Shown piece by piece: positions 51,345 to 60,251 of a stretch of 64,000 nt of DNA. The notes below the pieces were generated by a model, which saw only the letters and a program-made list of their open reading frames with translations, searched no databases and was not told the DNA's origin. This stretch comes from Kribbella sp. VKM Ac-2568 (GTDB lineage: Bacteria > Actinomycetota > Actinomycetes > Propionibacteriales > Kribbellaceae). The DNA lies in assembly GCF_004345365.1 (NCBI RefSeq), contig NZ_SLVF01000003.1, positions 558,001 through 622,000 of the forward strand, written 5' to 3'. Numbering within the stretch: the stretch's first letter is position 1; the number at the start of each line of letters is the position of its first letter. The translations under genes were made by a program, and so were the position numbers.

Positions 51345-52553
51345 ATGCGTATCACCCTCACCGCGAAAGTGGCAGCCGGCCTGGCCACCGCCCTAGCCAT
51401 CACACCGCTCGCTCTCGCGGTGGCTCCGAGCTCCGCAGCCACCCCCGATCCCGTCAGAGTCGCTGCTCAACCCGCCGACGGCTCGACCAACGTCAAGGTC
51501 GACGGCAACCGGATCATCCTCGGCGACGCCCCCGCGTCCATGGGGTCGGTCGAGGTCCGGCAACGGTCGGGCATCGCCAACCTCGACCCGATCCGCTTCC
51601 CGGCGGCCACCTCAGCCGTCATCGCGAACTACCAGACCGGTACGCCGGACAACTCGACGGCCGAGGTCGACGTACGGGCACTGGTGAAGGACCAGTGGAC
51701 CGAATGGACACCGGCCAGGAATGGATCGCCGACCGTGCTCCCAGAGGCCAGTGAGCTCGTCCAGCTCCGGATCATCGTGATCGCGCCGCCACAGGGTGGC
51801 AGCCCGTGGGTGAGCGACGTCAGCGTCCAGCCCACGAACCAGGCGGACCCGAGCGGGATCGATGTCCAGGCCGCGCCGCTGACGTCCCACGTCTTCGCCA
51901 CCCGCGAAGGCCTGGTCGGCGGTACGACGGCCAACGGGCACGTGATCATCAGCCGGGACCACTTCGTCGCGCTGCCGTCTCGCCGGGGCCTCGCGAACAA
52001 CGGCTCCGGCAACTACTCGGTCAAGGTGTGCACGGCCACCCGATGCGCATTTGAGCCGGTCTGGGACGTCGGTCCGTGGAACACCAAGGACGACTACTGG
52101 AACCCGAGCGCCACCCGGGAGATGTGGAAGGACCTTCCGCAGGGCAAGCCGGAAGCCCAAGCGGCGTACCAGAACGGCTACAACGGCGGGAAGGACCAGT
52201 TCGGCCGGACCGTCGCCAACCCGGCCGGGATCGACCTGGCCGACGGCGTGTTCTGGGACGCGCTGAAGCTGACGAACAACGCGTGGGTCGACGCGACGTA
52301 CCTGTGGACCGGGACCGGCGGTCGCGGCACTGTGTCGATCTCGTCGGGCTACCTCAACATCCGCAATGCCGCTAGCTCCACTGGCGCTGTCGTGGGTATG
52401 GCGGGCAAGTCGGCCCAGGTGACGGTCGAGTGCCAGACCACCGGCCAGAGCGTGACGGGCTCGCAGGGCACCAGCAACGTCTGGCTCCGCGTCCACCCGG
52501 GCATGTACGTCGCAAAGGCCTGGATCAACGCCGGGACCTTCGCCGCCTGCTGA
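51345..52553 (+). CDS. Secreted protein with C-terminal SH3-like domain
   Basis: Protein of 402 residues. A Sec signal peptide ends near AVAPSSAATPD (about 32). The middle contains GLVGGTTANGHVI and DHFVALPSRRGLANNGSGNY, which look like a compact beta domain (possibly DPBB-like). The end is a bacterial SH3 domain (GYLNIRNAASSTGAVVGMAG, WLRV). It is likely a cell-wall-associated protein. CGGAGG precedes the ATG at 51345. It diverges from the ECF sigma gene, which may control it. Confidence 0.7.
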   Translation: MRITLTAKVAAGLATALAITPLALAVAPSSAATPDPVRVAAQPADGSTNVKVDGNRIILGDAPASMGSVEVRQRSGIANLDPIRFPAATSAVIANYQTGTPDNSTAEVDVRALVKDQWTEWTPARNGSPTVLPEASELVQLRIIVIAPPQGGSPWVSDVSVQPTNQADPSGIDVQAAPLTSHVFATREGLVGGTTANGHVIISRDHFVALPSRRGLANNGSGNYSVKVCTATRCAFEPVWDVGPWNTKDDYWNPSATREMWKDLPQGKPEAQAAYQNGYNGGKDQFGRTVANPAGIDLADGVFWDALKLTNNAWVDATYLWTGTGGRGTVSISSGYLNIRNAASSTGAVVGMAGKSAQVTVECQTTGQSVTGSQGTSNVWLRVHPGMYVAKAWINAGTFAAC

Positions 52554-52559
52554 TCGCGT

Positions 52560-52600
52560 GCGTCCGGGGAACCGTGGGCGACCGCGGTTCCCCCGGACGC
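52560..52600. terminator. Terminator hairpin
   Basis: GCGTCCGGGGAACC pairs with GGTTCCCCCGGACGC (one extra C), right after the secreted-protein stop and ahead of the converging membrane-protein stop. Confidence 0.75.
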
Positions 52601-52609
52601 GGCGTGGGG

Positions 52610-53509
52610 TCAGCAGCCGTGGGAGATTTGGGCGCAGGTCTGCTCGCCCCAGACGAGCTTGTAGGACTTGACCACCGTGCCACTCGCGCGGGACAGGGTG
52701 ACCTTGATCTTCGGCTGGTCGGCGTCGGCACCCTCGACCCAGGGCTTGGCCTGCCGATACTGCATCACCCAGTAGTTGCCCTTGACAACGGCCTGGGCGG
52801 TGACGCCGTCGGGGAAGGTGTAGGCAATCTTGCTGACGCCGCTCGGCATCATTCCGGCCGCCCAGTAGTACTCGTACTTCTTGCCGGCGGTCGGGATGAT
52901 GTTGTTCGCCACTGCGAAGGCGCCGGCATCCGTAGCGGACGGCTTGGCGATCCTGGCCGGTTCCCTGAGCGAGCCCTGGCCGTCGTGCCGCGCGTACGCC
53001 GTGTCGCAGCCGGCCCAGTACTTGCTATCGGCAAGGATCAGCACGGCGCCCGGAGCTCCGTCGAGCCGCGCGACTACCTTTGCGTTCTGTCCGGGGTGCC
53101 CGGCCGACTCCGCGACCAACTTCTTGCACGCAGCCACCGGATCTCCCGGCAGCGGCTGCTCTTTGGGCTCGGGCATCGACCTCGGATCCACCCGCCCCTC
53201 GCTCTTCGTCACCTGGCCAGGCGTCGCCTGCCCGGATGTCGCTCGGCCCGGGATCGTGTTGTCGGGGGTGGCGCTTGGGGGGATGGGGTTGCCGGGGGTG
53301 GCGGCTGGGCCGGAGCCGGCTACCGCAGTACCGGTTGGGTTGCCGGCCTTGCCGGTTCGGGCTGCGGCGGAGCCGGCGATCGCGATGCCGGCGACGGCCG
53401 CCACGGCGAGCCCGGTCACCGCCAGATGCAGCATCCGGCGGGATCTGACCGGCTGGTCCGCCGGCCCTTCGCCGTCCGCGATCTCCTCGGTCAGGTCGTC
53501 GTTCTTCAT
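52610..53509 (-). CDS. Single-pass membrane protein, paralogue of 53608-54459
   Basis: Protein of 299 residues: short charged cytosolic N-terminus (MKNDDLTEEIADGEG), one membrane helix (about 27-48), a Pro/Thr/Gly linker, then an extracellular domain with VLILADSKYWAGCDTAY, YEYYWAAGMMPSGV and a C-terminal EQTCAQISHGC. The last domain is shared with the neighbouring gene. Four conserved cysteines suggest disulfides. GGAGGGCAACG precedes the ATG. It has its own CAGAACCT element and is probably a member of the sigma regulon. Confidence 0.65.
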   Translation of the reverse strand: MKNDDLTEEIADGEGPADQPVRSRRMLHLAVTGLAVAAVAGIAIAGSAAARTGKAGNPTGTAVAGSGPAATPGNPIPPSATPDNTIPGRATSGQATPGQVTKSEGRVDPRSMPEPKEQPLPGDPVAACKKLVAESAGHPGQNAKVVARLDGAPGAVLILADSKYWAGCDTAYARHDGQGSLREPARIAKPSATDAGAFAVANNIIPTAGKKYEYYWAAGMMPSGVSKIAYTFPDGVTAQAVVKGNYWVMQYRQAKPWVEGADADQPKIKVTLSRASGTVVKSYKLVWGEQTCAQISHGC

Positions 53510-53540
53510 CGTTGCCCTCCGCAAGTGTTTGCTCGCTGTC

Positions 53541-53578
53541 TCGGGCTGAAGGACGCGACCGGCTTCGGAAAGGTTCTG
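53541..53578 (-). promoter_or_regulatory. Candidate ECF promoter CAGAACCTTT ... GCGTCCTT
   Basis: On the minus strand CAGAACCTTT is followed after 13 bases by GCGTCCTTCAG, almost the same layout as upstream of the sigma gene at 54989. It lies 62 bases from the ATG at 53509. Confidence 0.45.
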
Positions 53579-53607
53579 CGCTGGAGGATTCCGTGCTGGC
53601 AGGGATC

Positions 53608-54459
53608 TCAGCAGCCGTGGGTGATCTGCGCGCAGATCTGCTCGGGCTCCGCCAGCCGGAAGTCGTTCACCACCGTGCCGTCCGCGGCCACCAGCCGGAC
53701 CCGGATCTTGTCGGTGGCACCCGGGGTCGCGCCTCCCTCCGAGCCACCAGGCGTCTGCTGCAACGACCAGTAGTGCATCAACCAGTACTTGCCTTGCACG
53801 GTGGCATCCACGGTCCTGCCGTCGGGAAACGAGTACCTGACCGTCTTCACACCCGTCGGCAGGCGACCCGCGGCCCAGTAGTACTCGAAGTCGTCGTAGT
53901 TCCCGCTCGGCTGAGTGAGGCGATTCTGCGCGACGGCGAAGGCGTCCTTGTCCTGCGGACTCGGCGCAACCAGGCCGGCCGGGCGCCGCGCGGACACCTG
54001 GGCCTCGCCCTCGGAGCTGTACCCGTTGTCGCAGGCCGCCCAATACTTGCTGTCAGCAATGACCATCACCGACCCCTGAGGTGATTCGAGCAACGCTTGC
54101 TGTGTCGCGTTCGCGCCGGGTTTCGGGTTCGCCTCGGCCAGGGCCACCTTGCAGTTGGCGAGCAATTGCGCGGCAGACATCGCCGTAGTACTCGTCGCGC
54201 GCGGCGTCGAAGTACGGGCCGAAGGGGTGCTGCTCGGCGTACCGACGACGGGTGGGTCGACGGGCGCACCGCTGTTCGCGCCGTCGGTCGCGATGATGCC
54301 GCCCGCGACAACAGCCAGTACTGCGACCGCCGCGAGGCTGCCTGTCGTCAGCTCACGCTTACGGCGACGTCGCCGGGCGCCGGTGATCACCTTCGCCGGA
54401 TCGAGCGGCTCGATGCCGTCGTCCGGGCGGAGGGCGTCCCTGATCTCGTCGTCGTTCAT
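53608..54459 (-). CDS. Putative anti-sigma/single-pass membrane protein
   Basis: Protein of 283 residues. It starts MNDDEIRDALRPDDGIEPLD, has a basic patch (ARRRRRKREL), one membrane helix (about 40-60), a Thr/Ser/Pro linker and an extracellular domain with VMVIADSKYWAACDNGY, FEYYWAAGRLPTGV and EQICAQITHGC. The outer domain is paralogous to that of the protein at 52610. Its start overlaps the sigma-factor stop (ATGA), so it is probably the cognate anti-sigma. Confidence 0.65.
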   Translation of the reverse strand: MNDDEIRDALRPDDGIEPLDPAKVITGARRRRRKRELTTGSLAAVAVLAVVAGGIIATDGANSGAPVDPPVVGTPSSTPSARTSTPRATSTTAMSAAQLLANCKVALAEANPKPGANATQQALLESPQGSVMVIADSKYWAACDNGYSSEGEAQVSARRPAGLVAPSPQDKDAFAVAQNRLTQPSGNYDDFEYYWAAGRLPTGVKTVRYSFPDGRTVDATVQGKYWLMHYWSLQQTPGGSEGGATPGATDKIRVRLVAADGTVVNDFRLAEPEQICAQITHGC

Positions 54460-54989
54460 GACTGCTCTCCCACGTAACTGCCGCTCAGTTCCGGGGCAGC
54501 GCGGAGTTTCTGGAGGGCGCGGGAGTTCGCGCTCTTCACGGTCCCGACCGCCACACCGAGGGTCGCCGCGGTCTGGGCCTCCGTCAGGTCCTCGACGTAC
54601 CGCAGCACCACCACCGCCCGCTCCCTCCTGGTCAGCACCCGCAGGGCGCCGGCGATCGCCAGCTTGCGATCCACCGCCGCGCCCGGGTCGACGACGTGCG
54701 AGCCAAGGCTCTGGTCCAGCTCGGCCGCGTGACCGCTGGGCCGCTCCCGCCACGGCCGGCGCCGGACCCACGACAGGTGCTGGTTGACCACGGCCTGGCG
54801 GACGTAGCCGAACGGGTCGCCCAGCTCGATCCGGTCCCAGCGCAGATAGGCCTTCTCGAGCGCGGTCTGGACGAGGTCCTCGGCGAGCGCGGCGTCGCCG
54901 CACAGCATCCGCGCGATGTGCACCAACCGCGCGGACCGTGCGAGCACGAAAGCCGTGAAGTCCTCGTCGCGGCTCTCAGACCGCTGCAT
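54456..54989 (-). CDS. ECF sigma factor, SigE-like family
   Basis: Protein of 177 residues. Region 2: FVLARSARLVHIARMLCGDA and AEDLVQTALEKAYLRWDRIE; region 4: LTRRERAVVVLRYVEDLTEA and LGVAVGTVKSANSRALQKLR. The ATG at 54989 follows GGGAGAGGGT; an in-frame GTG at 55007 is less likely. It is paralogous to the sigma at 50645. A CAGAACCTTTTCG element 52 bases upstream suggests autoregulation. Confidence 0.85.
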   Translation of the reverse strand: MQRSESRDEDFTAFVLARSARLVHIARMLCGDAALAEDLVQTALEKAYLRWDRIELGDPFGYVRQAVVNQHLSWVRRRPWRERPSGHAAELDQSLGSHVVDPGAAVDRKLAIAGALRVLTRRERAVVVLRYVEDLTEAQTAATLGVAVGTVKSANSRALQKLRAAPELSGSYVGEQS

Positions 54990-55014
54990 ACCCTCTCCCG
55001 TCGTCACCTTCCGC

Positions 55015-55048
55015 TGCTGAAGACGCCCCCACCCCCGAAAAGGTTCTG
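55015..55048 (-). promoter_or_regulatory. Candidate ECF promoter CAGAACCTTT ... GCGTCTT
   Basis: On the minus strand CAGAACCTTTTCGG is followed after about 8 more bases by GCGTCTTCAG. This resembles a -35 GAACCT with a -10 CGTC, the usual ECF arrangement, and matches the promoter proposed for the 299-residue paralogue. Confidence 0.45.
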
Positions 55049-55114
55049 CCGCCGCTCAGCGACCCACGGTTTCTCGCTCGGCATCCGGCAGCGGGCTCGG
55101 TGCCCGGCGGCACG

Positions 55115-56437
55115 TCAGCGGGGTTGCAGGGTGTCGGCGGGAGTCTGGTGCAGGGTGGGGCGCCGCAGGTCGGCGGTGAGCAGGTCGGCGGCCAGGCGCA
55201 CGCGATCGCGGCCAGCGGCCTTGGCGGCGTACATGGCTCGGTCGGCGCGGAGCAGCAAGTTGTCGACGGTGGTGCCGTCGGCGGGGTAGACGGCGACGCC
55301 GATCGAGACGGTCAGCCCGAACGTGTCCGGATCCAGGTCGGGCTCGTCCAATGCTCCCGCGCACATGGCGGCGAGTGGGCTCGCGGCGACGGCGGAGCGG
55401 AGGCGGTCGGCGGTGACGGTCGCGTCGTCCAGATCGGTGTCGGGGAGCGAGATGACGAACTCCTCGCCACCGAACCGTCCGATCACGTCTTTGGTCCGGA
55501 TGGCGCTGCGAAGGATCGTCGCCACCGCGCGCAGGGCCTCGTCGCCGACGAGGTGGCCGTGCCGGTCGTTGACCTGCTTGAAGTGGTCGATGTCGATCAG
55601 CAGCACCGCCATCGGCTCGCGCTGCGTCCGCGACCGGCGGAGCATCTCCTCGGTCCGGCGGCGCCACCAGTCGACCCGGCCGAGATTCGTCTTCGGGTCG
55701 GTCTGCGCCTCGGACTCCAATTGGCCGAGCAGCAACGCGCGCTGGGCGCTCAGGGTGATCGGGATGGCGACGAACGCGAACCACGGGCTGACCAGCGTCG
55801 CGGCGGCTAGCAGGCAGCCGAGCGTGGCGGCGGTGGCGTCGACGCAGAGGTCGTCCTTGCCGCCGACGGTGTCCCGGCGACTGCTGCCCGGCACGATCAG
55901 CGAGATCGCCAGGCCGCAGAGCAGGGTGTCCGCGGTGACGTACACGGCCGCGGCGGCGCCCATCGAGGCGACCAGGCCCAGTCCGCTCGAGCCGGTGAGG
56001 TCTCGCGCGGAGACGAAGACGGCGTGGGCGGCACCGACGGCGAGCACGTGGACCGCGGTGGAGAAGGCCCAGCGGTACGGGATGCACTTGCCGGCTCTGA
56101 TCCGCCACCAGATCCGCAGCAGGAGTGCGACGAGGATCGCCAAGGCCGGGTGGAGCACGACGGCGGCAGCGATCATCCAGGCAGGGGCCAGGTCTTTGTG
56201 GAGTGGACCGCCGCGCCGGCGACGGCTCTCGACCCGACGGGCGCCCTCGACGGCGATCAGGGCCGAGACGGTCAGGGCGAACACGACGTCGATGCCGCGC
56301 CAGGAAGGGAGCTCGGCGAAGGCTTTTATCCCGTAGGAGATGGCGGCGAGGTCCACGAGCACCACCAACCCGAACGCCGGGACCGTCAGGGTCCAGAGCG
56401 CCCAATGCCGTACCGCTCGCCTACTCTGCGCAACCAT
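55115..56437 (-). CDS. Diguanylate cyclase (membrane GGDEF protein)
   Basis: Protein of 440 residues. About six membrane helices occupy residues 15-240, then a GGDEF domain: LLIDIDHFKQVNDRHGHLVG, active site GRFGGEEF, and VSIGVAVYPADG. An RxxD product-inhibition site (RTKD) sits five residues before GGEEF. It should make cyclic di-GMP and be feedback-inhibited. The MASE-like membrane part probably senses a signal. No EAL domain. It is a single gene. Confidence 0.9.
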   Translation of the reverse strand: MVAQSRRAVRHWALWTLTVPAFGLVVLVDLAAISYGIKAFAELPSWRGIDVVFALTVSALIAVEGARRVESRRRRGGPLHKDLAPAWMIAAAVVLHPALAILVALLLRIWWRIRAGKCIPYRWAFSTAVHVLAVGAAHAVFVSARDLTGSSGLGLVASMGAAAAVYVTADTLLCGLAISLIVPGSSRRDTVGGKDDLCVDATAATLGCLLAAATLVSPWFAFVAIPITLSAQRALLLGQLESEAQTDPKTNLGRVDWWRRRTEEMLRRSRTQREPMAVLLIDIDHFKQVNDRHGHLVGDEALRAVATILRSAIRTKDVIGRFGGEEFVISLPDTDLDDATVTADRLRSAVAASPLAAMCAGALDEPDLDPDTFGLTVSIGVAVYPADGTTVDNLLLRADRAMYAAKAAGRDRVRLAADLLTADLRRPTLHQTPADTLQPR

Positions 56438-56748
56438 TACCCCTCACGGTACGACGAGTGAGGGATCAGTCCCAATCCGCGACGGCGCGCTGTGGATAAC
56501 CAGTTGGAAACGAAGTCAACCCGTTGATAGGTCAGTCGTTTGATCAACAATCAACGATCGAACCACCTAGCGTGACCATTTCGATCCTGCTCGAAAACAA
56601 CACCCTCAGTGCTGTGCACGATTTGGATCCATGCGCCCGGCGGGCTCGGCGGTGGCCGGGACCCAGGCCGCCGCCAGCCAGCGTGGAGGTGCGGAAGTTG
56701 AGCAGCCCAGCACGTCGCGGCTCGCGCGCTTCGGCGGCCGGCGCCGCC
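56438..56748. other. Intergenic region of 310 bases
   Basis: Contains the promoter of the diguanylate cyclase gene. The stretch 56500-56560 is relatively AT-rich and has GTTGAT...ATCAAC inverted hexamers (about 56522-56550). Nothing coding is convincing. Confidence 0.45.
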
Positions 56749-57786
56749 CTATTTGAGGTGAAAGACGTGGACCAAGTGTGGCGTATCGGCCAGGGTGTGA
56801 GGTGCGAACGCGTGGTAGGCCCAGACGTGAACCCACGCGTTGCCGGTTCGCACCGTGAGGACGGTCTTGAACATTCCCGGTGCGAAGTAGGTCAGGATCA
56901 GGAAGGCCACCGACAGGGCGGCGTTGCCTGGTGAATCGAAGATCGTCCACGCGTCCCAGACATGCAGCGCCGTGTAGGTGAGCCCACCGAGGATGACCGT
57001 GGCGGTGGTCGAGCCGGTGAGCAAGAGGAAGCGCGGCACCAAGATCGCGTAGATGAAGACCATGGCGGGCAGTACGGCGCCGGCGAGGTACAGCGTGAAG
57101 GTCAGCGGAGCACCGAGCAGGATCTGACGGGCGGGGAGGTCGAAGATCTCCGGATCGAGCGTGGCGATCTGCACGAGTGATTCGACGCTGAGGATCACTC
57201 CGATGAGTAGGGCGTCGGCGCGGCGGTTGCCCGAGCGAAGGTTGAGCGCCTCGGCCGAGTAGCGCCGGCGGAAGTACAGCAGGGGAACCACCGCGTAGAT
57301 GACCAGGTTGAAGCTCGCCCAGGCGATGGCCTCGCCAGGGCTGACATGCTCGTGTGTTCCGTAGATCGAGCCCGCGAGGTGAAGACCGAAGGGATGCCAT
57401 CCGGCGAGTCGGGCAAGGGCGAAGCCGAGGCCCAACGCGCCTGCCGCGTAGAGAAGCAGGCACAGCGCTTCGCGGGCGGCCAAGGATCGCCGCGGTGCGC
57501 GACTGGCGAGGTCAGGCATCGCCCGTTTGCGGGAGACCCAGTAGGTCAGTGCGGTGAGCAGCAGCACCTCGATGAGGACGAGGTTGGCGTCCACCACCCG
57601 ACCGAGCGGTGTCCGGGCGGCGGCGCTCGGCCAGTCGAACGGCAACGTGTCTCCCGCCACCGCAAGAGCCAGTCCGTTGCAGGCCACCCAGCCCAAGACG
57701 GCCAGGCGGACGCTGCGCTGGCGCAGCAGCGCGGTGAGGCCACGGCGGTGCCCTGGTTCTGCTTCTGGCTTGTTGACGAGGGTCAT
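56749..57786 (-). CDS. CPBP-like intramembrane protein
   Basis: Protein of 345 residues with about eight membrane helices. The end (YTALHVWDAWTIFDSPGN, WVHVWAYHAFAPHTL) has the histidine pattern of CPBP/Abi intramembrane proteases, though the canonical EExxxR motif is not obvious, so activity is uncertain. ATG 57786 is the first good start (MTLVNKPEAEP). It is divergent from a TetR gene across two identical operators, hence probably repressed by it. Confidence 0.65.
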   Translation of the reverse strand: MTLVNKPEAEPGHRRGLTALLRQRSVRLAVLGWVACNGLALAVAGDTLPFDWPSAAARTPLGRVVDANLVLIEVLLLTALTYWVSRKRAMPDLASRAPRRSLAAREALCLLLYAAGALGLGFALARLAGWHPFGLHLAGSIYGTHEHVSPGEAIAWASFNLVIYAVVPLLYFRRRYSAEALNLRSGNRRADALLIGVILSVESLVQIATLDPEIFDLPARQILLGAPLTFTLYLAGAVLPAMVFIYAILVPRFLLLTGSTTATVILGGLTYTALHVWDAWTIFDSPGNAALSVAFLILTYFAPGMFKTVLTVRTGNAWVHVWAYHAFAPHTLADTPHLVHVFHLK

Positions 57787-57810
57787 GGTGGGGGTCTCCG
57801 ACACGTTTAG

Positions 57811-57853
57811 TAGCACGACTGTGCTACCACCGCAACGTAGCACGACTGTGCTA
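57811..57853. promoter_or_regulatory. Two operators TAGCAC-GACT-GTGCTA
   Basis: The identical 16-base palindrome occurs at 57811-57826 and 57838-57853, 27 bases apart, filling most of the gap between the divergent membrane-protein and TetR genes. The second overlaps a TATAAAG that may be the tetR -10. Confidence 0.85.
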
Positions 57854-57863
57854 TAAAGAGCCA

Positions 57864-58466
57864 GTGCCTAAGGTTGTGGATCCGGTGGAGCGCCGCACCG
57901 AGCTCGTCGAGGCGGTACTGCGGGTGGTACGCCGCGATGGCCTGGAGCAGGCCTCGGTGCGCAATGTCGCGCGTGAGGCGGGGCTGTCGATGGGATCGCT
58001 GCGCCACTACTTCGTGAGTCAGACCGAGCTGATGGTCTTCGCGTTCCGGACGGTCATCGATCGGATCGAGTCCCGCCTCGCGAGGCTGGAGCCCGAGCCC
58101 GACCCGAGGCGACGAGCAGAGCGCGTGTTGGCTGAACTGCTCCCGCTCGATGACGACCGGCGCGCCGAGAACGAGGTCTGGTTGGCCTTCACGTCCCGGG
58201 CCATGGTCGACCCGGCGCTTCGGGCCCTGCGTGACGAGGGATACGACGCGCTCCGGGCCGGCTGTCGAGCGATGCTCACTGACCTCTCGGCAGCCGGTCT
58301 CGCCCCGGCCGACGTACCGGCTGAGGCTGAGCGGCTGCACGCCTGGCTCGACGGCCTCGCGGTGCACGCGGCCATGCGAGCGGACAGCTACACGGCCGAG
58401 AAATTGACAGCCGCCATCACGTATCACCTCGACGCGCTCGCGACCGAAGCAGCCGTCGTGCGGTAA
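57864..58466 (+). CDS. TetR-family transcriptional repressor
   Basis: Protein of 200 residues. HTH VRNVAREAGLSMGSLRHYFV is of the type seen in BetI/TetR_C_6-like regulators. GTG start at 57864 with AAAGAG upstream. Divergent from the CPBP-like membrane protein with two identical palindromic operators. Ligand unknown. Confidence 0.85.
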   Translation: MPKVVDPVERRTELVEAVLRVVRRDGLEQASVRNVAREAGLSMGSLRHYFVSQTELMVFAFRTVIDRIESRLARLEPEPDPRRRAERVLAELLPLDDDRRAENEVWLAFTSRAMVDPALRALRDEGYDALRAGCRAMLTDLSAAGLAPADVPAEAERLHAWLDGLAVHAAMRADSYTAEKLTAAITYHLDALATEAAVVR

Positions 58467-58550
58467 CCGCCGAAGAGTTCAGTCGACTGATCCGCAGGGC
58501 GGATGAAAGCAGTCGGTGGCGCAGGAGGTCTGCAAGCCGGCCGGCGGGGG

Positions 58551-60110
58551 TCAGCGTTTGCGGCGGGCGGCGCCGAAGAGGCCTCGGACTATTTCTCGGC
58601 CGGCGGAGCGGGCGAATTGTTTGAAGGCGGAGGAGCCCATTACCTGCTCGACCATGGATTTTTCTTGTTTTTGGGAGCGGGGGGCGGCCTTCGGTTGCGG
58701 CTCAGCCTTGGCTTCAGCTTCAGCTTCAGCTTCAGCTTCGGCTTCGGCTTGGGCGGCGCCTGCCTGGACCTTGGCGGCCAACTTCTCGTAGGCGGACTCG
58801 CGGTCGATGACCTCGGTGTACTTCGCGTTGCCGGGCGACGCCTGGACCGTGGCGGTGAGTTGCTCGGCGGAGGCGGGTGCCATCAGGGACTGGGGTGCGC
58901 GCAGGCGGGTCCACGCGACCGGGGTCGGGGCGCCCTTCTCGTTCATCACCGTGACGATCGCCTCGCCGATGCCGAGCTGGGTCAGCACCTCGGCCAGGTC
59001 GTACGACGAGTTGGGGAAGGTGGAGACCGTGGCCTTCAGAGCCTTCGCGTCGTTCGGGGTGTGTGCCCGGAGCTGGTGCTGGACCCGGGAGCCGAGCTGC
59101 GCCAGTACGTCGTCCGGCACGTCCTTCGGGGTCTGGGTGACGAAGAAGACGCCGACGCCCTTGGAGCGGATCAACCGCACGGTCTGCGCGATCGAGTCCA
59201 GGAATGCCTTCGACGCGTCGTTGAACAGCAGGTGCGCCTCGTCGAAGAAGAAGACCAGCTTCGGCTTGTCCACGTCGCCGACCTCGGGCAGGTCGTGGAA
59301 CAGGTCGGCCAGCAGCCACATCAGGAAGGTGGAGAAGAGCGCCGGGCGGTCCTGCAGGTTCGGCAGCTCCAGCAGCGACACGACCCCCTTGCCGTTGCGC
59401 TCCTGCATCAGGTCCGCGGTGTCGAACTCGGGCTCACCGAAGAACGCCTCGGCTCCCTGGTCGGCGAACCCGATCAGGGCCCGCAGGATCACCCCGGCGG
59501 TCGCGGCGGACAGCCCGCCGAGCTCCTTCAGGTCGCCCTTGCCCTCGTCGCTGGTCAGGTGGGTGATGACCGCGCGCAGGTCCTTCAGGTCCAGCAGGGT
59601 CAGCCCCTGCTTGTCGGCGTAGTGGAAGATCAGCCCGAGCGAGGACTCCTGGACGTCGTTGAGACCGAGCACCTTGGACAGCAGCACCGGCCCGAACGAG
59701 GTGATGGTGGCGCGGATCGGGATGCCGGAGCCCTGGCCGCCGAGCGCGTAGAACTCGGTCGGGAAGCCGGTGGCGGTCCACTCCTGGCCGATCGTCTTGG
59801 TCCGGGCCAGCAGCTTCTCGCTCTCCTCGCCGGGCTGCGAGACGCCGGACAGGTCGCCCTTGATGTCCGCCGCGAACACCGCGACCCCGGCTGCCGAGAG
59901 CTGCTCGGCCATCAACTGCAGGGTCTTCGTCTTGCCGGTACCGGTGGCGCCGGCGACCAGGCCGTGCCGGTTCACCATCGACAGCGGGATCCGAACCGCG
60001 GCCGCCGGGTTCGGCGTACCGTCGACCAGCAGTGCGCCGAGCTCGATCGCCGGCCCCTCGAACGCGTACCCCTGCTTGACGGTATCCACGACGTCGGCTG
60101 TCTCGGCCAT
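58551..60110 (-). CDS. HerA-like ATPase (DUF853 family)
   Basis: Protein of 519 residues. Walker A is GATGTGKTKT near residue 54, Walker B LVFFFDEAH near 285, and the arginine-finger region VRLIRSKGVGVFFVTQTPKD follows; the pattern is the DUF853/HerA-like DNA-translocase-type ATPase. Near the end a run of Ala-Glu repeats is encoded by a hexamer array, then a basic tail. It stands alone, without a NurA partner or defence genes beside it, so a housekeeping role is more likely than anti-phage defence. Confidence 0.85.
   Translation of the reverse strand: MAETADVVDTVKQGYAFEGPAIELGALLVDGTPNPAAAVRIPLSMVNRHGLVAGATGTGKTKTLQLMAEQLSAAGVAVFAADIKGDLSGVSQPGEESEKLLARTKTIGQEWTATGFPTEFYALGGQGSGIPIRATITSFGPVLLSKVLGLNDVQESSLGLIFHYADKQGLTLLDLKDLRAVITHLTSDEGKGDLKELGGLSAATAGVILRALIGFADQGAEAFFGEPEFDTADLMQERNGKGVVSLLELPNLQDRPALFSTFLMWLLADLFHDLPEVGDVDKPKLVFFFDEAHLLFNDASKAFLDSIAQTVRLIRSKGVGVFFVTQTPKDVPDDVLAQLGSRVQHQLRAHTPNDAKALKATVSTFPNSSYDLAEVLTQLGIGEAIVTVMNEKGAPTPVAWTRLRAPQSLMAPASAEQLTATVQASPGNAKYTEVIDRESAYEKLAAKVQAGAAQAEAEAEAEAEAEAKAEPQPKAAPRSQKQEKSMVEQVMGSSAFKQFARSAGREIVRGLFGAARRKR
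58711..58752 (-). repeat. Hexanucleotide tandem repeat (7 units)
   Basis: GCTTCA x4, GCTTCG x2, GCTTGG on the plus strand; encodes an alternating Ala-Glu linker in the HerA-like ATPase. Length changes here would stay in frame. Confidence 0.85.
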
Positions 60111-60251
60111 GTCAGTGATGCCTTTCGAACGAACGAAGGGAACACACTCCCCGTGCGTTCGAGATGCTAGTGCCCGGACCGGCAAAACAGTGCCCTGAGC
60201 GCGGAGTCGCTGGTACTCCGGGCTCAGAGCACGAGGCTGGACGGGCCCGGG

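Noticed and set aside
58551-60110. HerA-like ATPase as part of an anti-phage defence system
   Set aside because: No NurA, SIR2, DUF4297 or other defence partner adjoins it; DUF853 proteins of this kind are widespread single genes.
58503-60170. A 555-codon plus-strand open frame
   Set aside because: Antisense to the HerA-like ATPase, which has Walker motifs; the frame has a low-complexity Gly/Leu/Arg composition and no family match.
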